A stretch of DNA of 64,000 nt from a virus, in IMG/VR virus record IMGVR_UViG_3300034140_000002, positions 1 through 64,000 of that record; one strand, given 5' to 3'. Shown in pieces: positions 46,601 through 54,057 of the stretch. A model generated the notes under the pieces. It did not search any database, was not told the origin of the DNA, and saw only the letters and a list, made by a program, of their open reading frames with translations. Each line of letters starts with the position of its first letter. Within the stretch, counting starts at the first letter, position 1. A program made the position numbers and the translations under genes.

Positions 46601-49026
46601 TTGCGGAGGATATTGATCTTTTCAATAGATGCCAAACCCGTAACTGCTTGGCGCTCAAGCTCTGCATCACGGATTCGCTCGATCATTGCAAGCTCACCTA
46701 TATTGCCTTGTTTGAAAGCACTTTGAGCGTCTTCTTTAGCTTGATTAGCAGCCTTTTTGGCAGCTTCAACCTGTGCTTGAACACGGGATAATTCCTTGTT
46801 CATTGCATCGTTAATAGCCGCCTTCTTAGCTACTTCTGCAATCGTGTCAGTGCCACCGGGCATGCGGCCTGCTTCTTTAGCTTTGGCATCAGAGATAATT
46901 GCCAATTCCTTATTAAGCTCCACACTTCTTGCCAACGACTTCGCTGTGGCTTCCTCTTTTGTTTTGACTTCATCCTTAACACGAGCTAGGTTTTTAGCCA
47001 GAACAGTCAGTTCCTTAAGTGCGGTTATCTGCTGGCCGTCATACTTGTCAATATCGTTGTCGCCAGCATTCCAGCGATTGATACCTGCTAATTGATTAGG
47101 AGTAAATTGAGCCATTTTCTTATTCACGGCTGTTTCGGCATCGCCAATAGCGGAAGCCCCCTGCTCTTTCACTTTCTGCATTTGCAGATTTTGTAGCGCA
47201 GTGGTGTAGGCTTCCGTAGCAGTGGCCCCCTGACGCATTAGCTTGATTTGCTCCTCTAACTGCTTATTACCATCGTCTAACTTCTCTTTGAAGTCATCCA
47301 TGTAATTGAGAGCAGCTTGTTGTTTAGGTCCGAAAGCTTCTTCTTTCTTAGTCGCCCACCAAACAAGTAGCGCTGCGCCTGCTGCTAGTGCTAAACCAAT
47401 TAGACCTAACGAAGCCTGAAAGGCAATTGCAGAAATACGAGCAAGGTCCATAGCGGTTTTCAGAACTACGAATGCTTGCGCAAGACCTGTCAACAAACCT
47501 AGTACCATAGCCGCAGCTTTGAATGCTAAGAACGCCCTTACAACTTGCCACACTGCATCAGCATTATTGACCAAGAATACTGCGAAGTTTGCTACAGCCA
47601 TTGCAGCACGTTGCACACCAGAAATAAACTCAGGGGAATTGAACGCTGCCTTCAGGCTACGTGCTACCAGTGATAATTGTGGTTGTATGTCCTGAAATGC
47701 CTTGATCAAGCTAGTTTCCAGAGTGTTCTTAACAGATTTAAACTGTGAGTCAACTGTCAACGCCATAGCTGCTGCACCTTGGGCCATGAAACCATAGCTC
47801 TCGTTGATGGCGGTGTTCATCTGCTCCAGTTTATTCTTAAAGCCAGTAGAACCATCTTCCGATTCCTTCAGCTTTTGCCGGTACAAAGATAAAATCTCTA
47901 CTAAAGACTTCATACCACGTTCGTTAGCCATACGTGCTAGTAATGTCTTTTGTTCGGCTGCTGTGTACTTACTAAGTGCGCCGTCCAAGGTGCTGAACAA
48001 CTCCAGCATAGGTTTGAAATTACCTTCTACATCTTTAAGATTCTGTGGCTTCAGCCCAATCAGATTGAGCGTGTTCTTAAGCTTGTCACTATCAGCAGCA
48101 AGCTCTTTGTACATATTCTTGAGGGAAGTACCAGCAGCGCTACCACGAATACCTAAGTTGGACAAGGCAGCAAAAGCTGTACCAATATCCACAATACTTG
48201 CTCCGTATAGCTTACCAACCACTGAACCTGATTTGAATGCTTCAGACAGCGATTCTACAGAGGACATAGAAACAGCAGCAGTTTTAGCAATGACGTCACC
48301 AATACGGCTATAGCCCTCTGCGGTGTATCCTAAAGCAGTACCTACTTGCACCAAAGTGAATGCAGCTTTCTCAACTGTTGTGCCACCGATCAGAGCGAGG
48401 TTAAGAGCATCCTTCATTGCAACCATAGCCTGCTGTGCATTCAAGCCAGCCATAACCAGAGTGTCAAATGCCTTCGCAACCTCTTGCGGACCGTAGATAC
48501 CTGAGCCAAGGTCTAAAATAGCCTCACGCATCTTGTTGATGGAATCTACCGACTCCATACCCTTGACACGGATACCTTCAAGTGTGTGTTCAATGTCTTT
48601 GCCGAGAGTGAAGATAGCCTTCATACCAGCACCTACTGCAAGGCCAGCCATCATCCCTGCTAAGTTACCGTAAGTGAGCCACAAAGCTCCCATAGAACCT
48701 GAAAGGCCCCGAGCTAAGCTGTGAGCTTCACGCATACCTTCGTTGTGGCGGCGTTGTGAAGTATCAGCCTGAGTGGTACGCTGATTAAGAGTACCAAGGG
48801 TATTGTTAAGCGCATTTAAAGCTGCTGTAAGGGCTGCTGTGGAACCTGTGGTAGCATTCACTGTGGCAGACATCCCGTTAAGCTTTTTCATAGCTTCTGC
48901 TAGGGCCAACACCCTCTTCTCTGCGTTACCAGCAGTCGTGGACAAGCCTCCAAGTTGACTGGATGCCTCTTTAATACCAATACTTTCTACTCTAATGCTT
49001 AGCGCAGTGACATCTACAGCAGCCAT
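43657..49026 (-). CDS. Tape measure protein
   Basis: 1789 residues, the longest protein. Residues about 90-320 carry the phage tail tape measure domain (AMKDALNLALIGG, S-V-V-G-K-L-Y-G-A-S). A Val/Ala/Leu membrane-like segment is at about 480-570 and a second hydrophobic Ala/Gly stretch near 1110-1130. Long coiled-coil parts fill the rest. By the tape rule of about 0.15 nm per residue the tail would be about 270 nm long. Follows the frameshifted chaperones. Confidence 0.93.
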   Translation of the reverse strand: MAAVDVTALSIRVESIGIKEASSQLGGLSTTAGNAEKRVLALAEAMKKLNGMSATVNATTGSTAALTAALNALNNTLGTLNQRTTQADTSQRRHNEGMREAHSLARGLSGSMGALWLTYGNLAGMMAGLAVGAGMKAIFTLGKDIEHTLEGIRVKGMESVDSINKMREAILDLGSGIYGPQEVAKAFDTLVMAGLNAQQAMVAMKDALNLALIGGTTVEKAAFTLVQVGTALGYTAEGYSRIGDVIAKTAAVSMSSVESLSEAFKSGSVVGKLYGASIVDIGTAFAALSNLGIRGSAAGTSLKNMYKELAADSDKLKNTLNLIGLKPQNLKDVEGNFKPMLELFSTLDGALSKYTAAEQKTLLARMANERGMKSLVEILSLYRQKLKESEDGSTGFKNKLEQMNTAINESYGFMAQGAAAMALTVDSQFKSVKNTLETSLIKAFQDIQPQLSLVARSLKAAFNSPEFISGVQRAAMAVANFAVFLVNNADAVWQVVRAFLAFKAAAMVLGLLTGLAQAFVVLKTAMDLARISAIAFQASLGLIGLALAAGAALLVWWATKKEEAFGPKQQAALNYMDDFKEKLDDGNKQLEEQIKLMRQGATATEAYTTALQNLQMQKVKEQGASAIGDAETAVNKKMAQFTPNQLAGINRWNAGDNDIDKYDGQQITALKELTVLAKNLARVKDEVKTKEEATAKSLARSVELNKELAIISDAKAKEAGRMPGGTDTIAEVAKKAAINDAMNKELSRVQAQVEAAKKAANQAKEDAQSAFKQGNIGELAMIERIRDAELERQAVTGLASIEKINILRKYANQESAIAQEQAAVLAAIEASKDAKQDATNKRAEFNSRILIETYKAQAEAYLANGQFVEAFKADEARKHELRSNQLIDSYNRTTDEAERFNIMMLVFANEEAKAAGIKVAANKEAEASFNLLADATKNAMKGIQTGSEGQGLAGMWEAAQAASAKYLADLPILREAMSKLTNPKDIEEAQARMTNLAETQKKMWGGVGESISASLENAFGKGGKAAADLFKIAQNYNNLENKSGSARVKAYGDAAGAAKNFFKEGTTGYKILEGAEKAFRAIEIAGMIKSLIMTGTTEAGKQAFKVPTVLMEFMAQMGPWGMAAGAAAIAAIGVAAFGGSGGGGENAASRQKSQGTGSVLGSDEKSNSIANSIEILSKNSGLGLAQGSSMVNYLKIVSENISGLAAVVVGRNTGITSGPADKIATTLGGKLNNSVFGGNRTTTDSGIMANSASLQSVLNGGLRANQYADVKKDGGWFRSDKTSTQTSALGGETNVQFTKIIESMAESIKAASKNLGLGGSEFNKRLSSFVVDIGRISLKGLSGDAVQKELEAVFSKVGDDMAKFSIVGLSQFQKIGEGYLETVMRVANSLIQVKDVFAVLGKSFDLTGVATITVSEGLIAAAGGLDKLTEGTKFYVDNFLSEMERMGPITNSVNKRLAELNIGEVKTIELFNKKIRALDLTNKADQQLYAAMLELAPAFKEAADYAADLANGVVKLSNAQQKALDAVNKAKDNLQKAYDKESGALQGVIDKTKAFITTLKNYQDSLKLGADSPLTNMQKYAEARKQFDATVMAAKGGDQAAKDKLTTASGALLAASKVINASGEGYTSDFNLVQTMLDQMIGSATSQVDVATASLNALNKQVEGLLTLNDSVMSVTQAIFELKQAIILGSAAGLTNKQMETTYIPTANDIQVMAPTSGAVAPSTIAALVGTVERVVASVDSLRAESKEGTSAVVGATFTASLANAENTIEGFDESVSKLNRKTAIIGLN

Positions 49027-49037
49027 AGGATTTCCTT

Positions 49038-49580
49038 TTATTTGTTGTGGACAACCTCCACTGATGTATCATGTTCTCTATTACCAAACTGTGCTATCAT
49101 AGCGTCCCTAATTGCGTCAGCATTTTGTACAGCCTGTTCTTCTGGAATGTCTTCCACGAATATCTTAATAGGGCATTCCCGATTAGGATCATTAGCTGCT
49201 GCATACTCTGAAGAATACTCGCAACTCAATCTGTAAATCATTTCAATCTCTTGGTCTAGTAATGTGCTTTGCTCAACTACTAGAGGTGTAAATATCGTAC
49301 TTCCGTCTAATGCTTTGTTTGGGTGCTCCACCCACTCTACATAAGACTCTTTATAAAATCTATTTGCCCAAGAAGTAATCTGAGGCCATGACAGAGGTAT
49401 AAGGCCACCAGCACCTTGCCCAACAGTGCCTGCCTGATGCCACATATCTACTAACCACTCTTCATACGAAGAAAGGGGAGCCATGTCTAAGTATGGACTC
49501 CCCTTCGTATAATTATCTCTGCGTGATTTTTCAGCATCTTTAGGAGTGGCATTGAGCCAAGCTTGGTGCCTAACATACAC
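49038..49580 (-). CDS. Tail assembly chaperone, T-like part made by -1 frameshift
   Basis: The frame is open upstream through the stop of the G-like gene and needs no start of its own: it is read as a G-T fusion after ribosomes slip at 49610-49616. The fusion would be about 329 residues. As a stand-alone frame it would start at a GTG at 49580 (no good SD). The sequence (PLSWPQITSWANRFYKESYVEW... EIEMIYRLSCEYSSEY) resembles T-type domains. Helps polymerise the tail tube on the tape measure. Confidence 0.8.
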   Translation of the reverse strand: MYVRHQAWLNATPKDAEKSRRDNYTKGSPYLDMAPLSSYEEWLVDMWHQAGTVGQGAGGLIPLSWPQITSWANRFYKESYVEWVEHPNKALDGSTIFTPLVVEQSTLLDQEIEMIYRLSCEYSSEYAAANDPNRECPIKIFVEDIPEEQAVQNADAIRDAMIAQFGNREHDTSVEVVHNK

Positions 49581-49594
49581 GCAGAGATTAGTGA

Positions 49595-50026
49595 TTACTT
49601 CTTGACGAAGTTTCCCAGCTTGTTCATGAACTCAGTAACTTGGTCACCAATCCATGCCAGATTGTGAGTAGCATAAAGCTTCTTGAAATCTTCTTTCGAT
49701 TGCGGCTGAATCTTAACTTCGTCTTTCCCTTCGCCAACTGCAAATTCCAGATTGGCCGAGCTAACGCTCACTGCTGCCAAGAACTCTGCATTCTCATCCA
49801 TCATTTCATCGAGAGACTTAGACTTCTTGTTATTCTTTTGTGCTTCTTGTTTGCGGAGTTGTGCAGCCATGTAGTTGCGGTATTGCTTCGAACTACGACC
49901 GTACAGGGTGATCGTTACAGCTTCCTTTTCGTCTTCATCTGCGTACAGATAAGCGCCGGATTCTGGATCGGTGATATGCATGTCAACTACATCGACGAGG
50001 GCACGAGTGGAGAGATTAAATGCCAT
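49595..50026 (-). CDS. Tail assembly chaperone, G-like
   Basis: 143 residues. Beta start (STRALVDVVDMHITDPESGAYLY), a charged middle, and a C-terminal helix (FKKLYATHNLAWIGDQVTEFMNKLG). Precedes the tape measure in every siphophage; the short product is made in excess over the frameshift fusion. Starts behind AAAGGAACAAATATT. Confidence 0.82.
   Translation of the reverse strand: MAFNLSTRALVDVVDMHITDPESGAYLYADEDEKEAVTITLYGRSSKQYRNYMAAQLRKQEAQKNNKKSKSLDEMMDENAEFLAAVSVSSANLEFAVGEGKDEVKIQPQSKEDFKKLYATHNLAWIGDQVTEFMNKLGNFVKK
49610..49616 (-). other. Programmed -1 frameshift slippery site GGGAAAC
   Basis: Minus-strand GGGAAAC lies in phase as G-GGA-AAC in the G-like gene, near its last codons (…L-G-N-F), 13 bases before its stop. 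It has the X-XXY-YYZ form and differs from the lambda G/T slippery site GGGAAAG in one base. The -1 frame is open from here to 49038. Confidence 0.85.
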
Positions 50027-50047
50027 AATATTTGTTCCTTTGGTAGA

Positions 50048-51010
50048 TTAAATTTGAGCGGCTTGTGCCACTTCTGGGGTTGCTAGGGGTTTCTCTGTTG
50101 CCAGAGGTGTTACGAATGATAGTAGTGCTGGTAAGTCAACGTTGAGGAAACATTCTGTACTTCCGTTATAAATTGCATCAACCTGCTTGTAATTCTGCTT
50201 GAGGTAGGTATGGCAGGCTTGTTCTAAGTTCCACACAAGTTGTCCATCATCGAAGTAGAAAGCAGCAATGATGTCCAGTTTAGGGCCACCTGTGCGTATA
50301 ACTTCTTTGACACGTATCTCAGGCTTACGGTTAGTGATTCCAACTTTGGTAGTGTTGTTATCAGAGAGGATATATAAGTAACCTGCCTTGTTTTTACGAA
50401 AGCCGGTCTCAGCACACTTAGGACAACCTTGTCCTTGTAGGAAGTTGCTAGGTATGGCTGAGAAATCCCCATGATGCTTACAGTGAATAGTTACTTTAAC
50501 TTTGTCACCTTGATACACAGTATCTGGAAAGGTATAGTTATCGTTACTAAGCGACTCGCACTCGTTAATGAATTCCTCTTGCGTTTTGGTCTGTTTTAGG
50601 TTTCTTACAAGTTGTGCGCATTTAGGACACTGCTTACCTTTCATCCTATTAGTTGGGGACATAGAGAACACCCCATGATCTTCGACATTGCAGATAATGT
50701 CGACCTTAGTATCTTTATTCTTATATTTGACTAGGCTATGATCGTAGTGTGGCTTAGTGGCAAGGCTACGATTTATGAATTCTTGTGTTGTCAGACGTTG
50801 CGTATCCGCAGCATTTTCCTTTCCACAAGTCGGGCATCCGTTTCCTCCGCTATGAGAATTTGGGGACTGCCAAAAGAAGGTTCCATGTTTTACACAACCT
50901 ATTTCTACTTTATTTTTAGAGTCTAGGTAGACAAGTTTGGAATAATCATGTTTAATTTTGTGCTGCTCTGGCACAGTTGCCAGCCATGTTTCTGTGTTAA
51001 GTCTTTTCAT
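50048..51010 (-). CDS. Free-standing GIY-YIG homing endonuclease with zinc-ribbon repeats
   Basis: 320 residues. Three C-P-x-C... zinc ribbons (residues about 38-65, 104-136, 155-200; each with H-G-x-F and G-x-x-C-P-x-C), typical of DUF723 repeats, followed by G-Y-L-Y-I-L-S-D...T-K-V-G-I-T-N-R-K-P (GIY-YIG nuclease). It sits between the tail tube and chaperone genes and can spread by cutting empty sites. The ribosome binding site is inside a hairpin (see 51011). Confidence 0.85.
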   Translation of the reverse strand: MKRLNTETWLATVPEQHKIKHDYSKLVYLDSKNKVEIGCVKHGTFFWQSPNSHSGGNGCPTCGKENAADTQRLTTQEFINRSLATKPHYDHSLVKYKNKDTKVDIICNVEDHGVFSMSPTNRMKGKQCPKCAQLVRNLKQTKTQEEFINECESLSNDNYTFPDTVYQGDKVKVTIHCKHHGDFSAIPSNFLQGQGCPKCAETGFRKNKAGYLYILSDNNTTKVGITNRKPEIRVKEVIRTGGPKLDIIAAFYFDDGQLVWNLEQACHTYLKQNYKQVDAIYNGSTECFLNVDLPALLSFVTPLATEKPLATPEVAQAAQI

Positions 51011-51029
51011 GTGTACCTTCGTGGCACAC
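51011..51029 (-). promoter_or_regulatory. Hairpin sequestering the homing endonuclease RBS
   Basis: Minus strand GTGTGCC-ACGAA-GGTACAC is a seven-pair stem directly abutting the start codon; the GAAGG SD is in the loop and stem. It should repress translation when the late transcript is full length, as described for several phage homing endonucleases (e.g. T4). Confidence 0.7.
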
Positions 51030-51034
51030 TAGAT

Positions 51035-51061
51035 GGGTGGTGGGTAAAAGCCCACACACCC
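51035..51061 (-). other. Strong hairpin between tail tube gene and endonuclease
   Basis: Minus strand GGGTGTGTGGG-CTTTTA-CCCACCACCC: ten pairs with one bulge, no U-run after it. It may mark RNA processing or slow polymerase rather than end transcription. Confidence 0.6.
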
Positions 51062-51075
51062 GTAGTGCTATTTAA

Positions 51076-51519
51076 TTATACGACTACCAAATCACCCGAA
51101 AGGGCGGCGTTAGCTTCCATACCTGTAATCTGCGATTGTCCGCCAACAGTTACTTTGAAACCTGTGATCAGCGCTTGGGAATAAAAAATAGTGCCATTTT
51201 GCAGAACCATTTTAATGCAGTAAGTATTAGGGGATACGTCCGCAGCTTTCAAAAGGATTTGACCCGGATCAGTTGGTGCATAAGCGCCCTTAAGCGATAA
51301 TGATCCTGGGTCACGACTACCTTTCAGTTTATACGTAGTATTCTCAGCGACAGGGTTATGATTGATAATCGAAGTGTCACCGCCGATAACACCAATGTCG
51401 GTAAGGTCTTTTACCAAAGTGTAAGTAAGGGCAGCAAAACCTGCTGCATTAAATGTAGCTGGAACACCAGCCGAGATAGATAGGGTAGAACCAACAGACG
51501 AGAAGGCCAATGTAGGCAT
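51076..51519 (-). CDS. Major tail (tube) protein
   Basis: 147 residues. Beta-sandwich pattern (AFSSVGSTLSISAGVPATFNAAGFAALTYTLVKDLTDIGVIGG) and Q-A-L-I-T-G-F-K-V-T-V-G-G, with conserved position immediately before the chaperones in order of transcription, apart from the inserted homing gene. Preceded by the strong TTAAAGGAAATATAAA start. Well-supported by place and pattern. Confidence 0.8.
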   Translation of the reverse strand: MPTLAFSSVGSTLSISAGVPATFNAAGFAALTYTLVKDLTDIGVIGGDTSIINHNPVAENTTYKLKGSRDPGSLSLKGAYAPTDPGQILLKAADVSPNTYCIKMVLQNGTIFYSQALITGFKVTVGGQSQITGMEANAALSGDLVVV

Positions 51520-51537
51520 TTTATATTTCCTTTAAGA

Positions 51538-51900
51538 TTAGTAAGGTGTTACGATTGCGGCACGAACTACTGCACCAGTTGCTGCGGTGATTGCTACGGT
51601 GCCGTTCAGGTAAGCCTTAGCTTTATCCAGAGCTACCATTGCGAAACTATTAGCTGCTACAGTTACTGCCAAACCAGAGGCTACCGAGAGGGTGGCACCA
51701 GCCGTATCAGGAACTGTAATAGTAGTGCCAGCAGAGCCGTCAATAGTGACTACCACTGGGGAAGCCGACGTATTGCAAAGAATAAGTTCTTGGCCTTGAT
51801 CTGCTGTGTAAACAAGAGTGTCTCCCGATACTGCCAACAAGATACTGGCAGGGGTTACAGGGGCCAAAGCATTTTTAGATGTTACTGCTACAACTGCCAT
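51538..51900 (-). CDS. Virion structural protein, 120 aa
   Basis: Ala/Val/Thr-rich beta protein (TVAITAATGAVVRAAIV) with start AAAAGGAAATAAC. Sits just upstream of the tail tube gene. May decorate the tail tube or capsid. Family not recognised. Confidence 0.6.
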   Translation of the reverse strand: MAVVAVTSKNALAPVTPASILLAVSGDTLVYTADQGQELILCNTSASPVVVTIDGSAGTTITVPDTAGATLSVASGLAVTVAANSFAMVALDKAKAYLNGTVAITAATGAVVRAAIVTPY

Positions 51901-51911
51901 GTTATTTCCTT

Positions 51912-52325
51912 TTAATTAGATTCATCCATACGGTATGGAATAATGATGGGAATGATTCGCCAGCCCGAATCAAGCATCGCGCTCTTAGCGCTAGCAGGGG
52001 CTTCAACGGATACGGGTAAGAGTGTCTTAGGGAACACAGGAAACAACTGTGCAATTTCTTCTGCAATGGCTTCACCCTGCCCAGCGCCCTTACTATCTTC
52101 ACACCACACGTTCACTTGAAAGTCACCATAAAAACGTCTCTTAGAGCCGTCTAGGGTAGCTACAATAGTGTTTGCAGGAGTGAAGAATGCCTCTAAGAAG
52201 GGTGCGTTATCAAGAGGCTTAGAAAAGGACTCACCTTCACGGGAAATCTTAAGGGGTGGGGAGTAGCTGGAAGCGAAGGCTGCGAGGGCTGTCATAAACT
52301 TTGCACGAATAATCGTTTGGGACAT
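51912..52325 (-). CDS. Tail terminator-like protein (DUF4128-type)
   Basis: 137 residues. D-F-Q-V-N-V-W-C-E-D-S-K-G-A-G-Q-G and a later W-R-I-I-P-I-I-I-P match the tail terminator/minor tail group; gene order (neck gene, terminator, tube) fits. Stops growth of the tail tube and attaches it to the head. Confidence 0.7.
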   Translation of the reverse strand: MSQTIIRAKFMTALAAFASSYSPPLKISREGESFSKPLDNAPFLEAFFTPANTIVATLDGSKRRFYGDFQVNVWCEDSKGAGQGEAIAEEIAQLFPVFPKTLLPVSVEAPASAKSAMLDSGWRIIPIIIPYRMDESN

Positions 52326-52771
52326 TAGATATATTTTCCTTTCAGATTATTAATAGCTTTGCCAGTGAACCCGTAAGCCTTAACTTTTCCACTCCACTTC
52401 CATCCGTTTGTACTTTCTTCAGCAGGCCAGCCAAGCTTGTCTGCACGATAACTATACCCCATTGCGTTCGTAAGGTAGATTGTGTTATCCTTAGTGTAAA
52501 ATAGGGACAAGTGCTGCACACCCCGGATACGCATCAAACTTTCGCTGCCTGTGAGGTCGGGGCCGTTAGGGACGGGAACAACAACTTGTCCAATAGAGAC
52601 ATGCCAGTTATTAGCAATGTCCCCGTTGGAGAAGCCGCCGTAGTTGATGTTTTTATAGCCTGTCAGTGTAACTAGCTCTGTGCCAAGGTATTCAAAAGCT
52701 TTGCACACACTAGTATTCATGCCTAAATTAGCCTTGTGTTCAAAGGCCCTAATCTGAGCTTCAAAATTCAT
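52325..52771 (-). CDS. Head-tail neck protein, HK97 gp10-like
   Basis: 148 residues. Order just before the tail terminator (one base overlap, TAATG-type). Sequence (GDIANNWHVSIGQVVVP... SLMRIRGVQHLSLFY) is beta-rich, consistent with the neck-joining family. First gene of the tail unit under the promoter at 52797. Confidence 0.65.
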   Translation of the reverse strand: MNFEAQIRAFEHKANLGMNTSVCKAFEYLGTELVTLTGYKNINYGGFSNGDIANNWHVSIGQVVVPVPNGPDLTGSESLMRIRGVQHLSLFYTKDNTIYLTNAMGYSYRADKLGWPAEESTNGWKWSGKVKAYGFTGKAINNLKGKYI

Positions 52772-52796
52772 AGGTATGCTTTCTCAATTAAAATCC

Positions 52797-52825
52797 ATTA
52801 TAGCACATAAGTGCGTAAAAGTCAA
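52797..52825 (-). promoter_or_regulatory. Very strong late-region promoter
   Basis: Minus strand TTGACT, 17 bases, TATAAT (exact -10). The spacer holds GCAC-TTAT-GTGC, a small palindrome. It starts transcription of the neck and tail genes independently of the head genes; start near 52790. Just upstream is a short stem CCAGC-5-GCTGG (about 52831-52845). Confidence 0.88.
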
Positions 52826-52858
52826 GTGTTTCCAGCCTTACGCTGGATGATGTTTAGC

Positions 52859-53179
52859 CTATTTAGTAATGTCTTGAACATAATTATAAGCGTCCTTGAC
52901 AAGCGTCCTGACAGCCCCGTTAGCTTCAGTAAGCTGGATATCATAGTAGAAAAATCCTACTTGATTGGCCTGCTCAGCCGTGGGGGAGAAAGAGATGCTA
53001 CTGTCAAACAAGCTGATAACACCCGGCACCTGATAAATCTGCGAGGTCGTGTCTACAGGGTTGCGGAGAGTGTTGAGAGTCATCACAGCAGTGCAACCTG
53101 CCAAGTCTACTGGAAGCGTATTGTAAGACACTGTGATCACATCAGCGGATGTATCTCCGCGAGTTCTGTTTAGTTGCAT
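52859..53179 (-). CDS. Structural protein with BppU-like pattern, 106 aa
   Basis: MQLNRTRGDTSADVITVSYNTLPVDLAGCTAVMTL is similar in pattern to the BppU/upper baseplate family (T-R-G-D-T near start, L-x-x-C/A). Ends in a Gln-Ala helix. Last gene of the accessory virion module. Function uncertain. Confidence 0.55.
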   Translation of the reverse strand: MQLNRTRGDTSADVITVSYNTLPVDLAGCTAVMTLNTLRNPVDTTSQIYQVPGVISLFDSSISFSPTAEQANQVGFFYYDIQLTEANGAVRTLVKDAYNYVQDITK

Positions 53180-53181
53180 AT

Positions 53182-54057
53182 TTACTCTCGCTTAAATGTG
53201 ATTTTGTACTTAGGGTTTTTGAATCTAACTTTTAAATTGGCAGGTATTGCAGACACACTTCCCGGAAGGGTTGTAAGAATATAATAGGAATCATTTGCTT
53301 CAATCCAATTAATGCTTCCATACGCTGGTTGAACTACGGAACCAAGTATGTGCATGATGTCATTGACCTCGGACCAATACACACCAGCAGATGCAGGCTG
53401 ATGTAATGTAACCTGAATATTAAGACCGTCATCAGCCTCCAGCCACGAAACCATTCCAGTATTTACGCCTAATATACTGGCCGAGATGTTGTGGCTGTCT
53501 GGCTCCTCAGTATACGATGTGTTGGTAGTTACCTGCAAGAAGCTTAGTAGGGACGTAACATCGTCCGCTTCTGTCCAACTTACAACACCTACATTTACCC
53601 CTGTAAGCTCGGCAACCACTAACACTACATCATCAGCTTCTGCCCAGTTTATGCTGCCATTCAAAGGGATTGTTATTGCTGCTGACATTGACATGATGTC
53701 GCTAGATTCTGTCCATGCCATTATACCAGTACAATCTTGTGACATGTTCAATGTTACAGTTTGTGTACCTAAATCAACTCCATCTTCTCTAAGCCTGTAC
53801 GTAAAAAAGGATGTAGGTCCATCATAAGAAAAACTACCATCCTCGTAGGCAAAGAATGTACCAATTCCGGGGGGAGTCTCCACAAAGCCTGAGTACTCTT
53901 TGTTGGCGTCATCAGGTAGGTTAAGGTCATTATATAAGTAGCTAGGCCCGTTGTCTCCTACTGATGGGACAGCAGAGCCTAGTACACCAAGTCCCCTATT
54001 CCCGAAATGAAAAGAGGATGCAATAAGAGGTGTATCGAAACGGAAGCTCATTGTCAA
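53182..54057 (-). CDS. Repeat protein with [WY]-x-E-x-D-D repeats, 291 aa
   Basis: The first 110 residues are a beta-rich cap (FDTPLIASSFHFGNRGLGVL). From 113 on, seven tandem repeats of about 23 residues share W/Y-[TAL]-E-x-[AN]-D-[ID] (WTESSDI, WAEADDV, WTEADDV, YTEEPDS, WLEADDG, WSEVNDI, WIEANDS), a beta-solenoid-like arrangement. Overlaps by four bases with the next gene, which has four more copies. A host-surface or calcium-binding shaft is plausible; function unknown. Confidence 0.8.
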   Translation of the reverse strand: MTMSFRFDTPLIASSFHFGNRGLGVLGSAVPSVGDNGPSYLYNDLNLPDDANKEYSGFVETPPGIGTFFAYEDGSFSYDGPTSFFTYRLREDGVDLGTQTVTLNMSQDCTGIMAWTESSDIMSMSAAITIPLNGSINWAEADDVVLVVAELTGVNVGVVSWTEADDVTSLLSFLQVTTNTSYTEEPDSHNISASILGVNTGMVSWLEADDGLNIQVTLHQPASAGVYWSEVNDIMHILGSVVQPAYGSINWIEANDSYYILTTLPGSVSAIPANLKVRFKNPKYKITFKRE

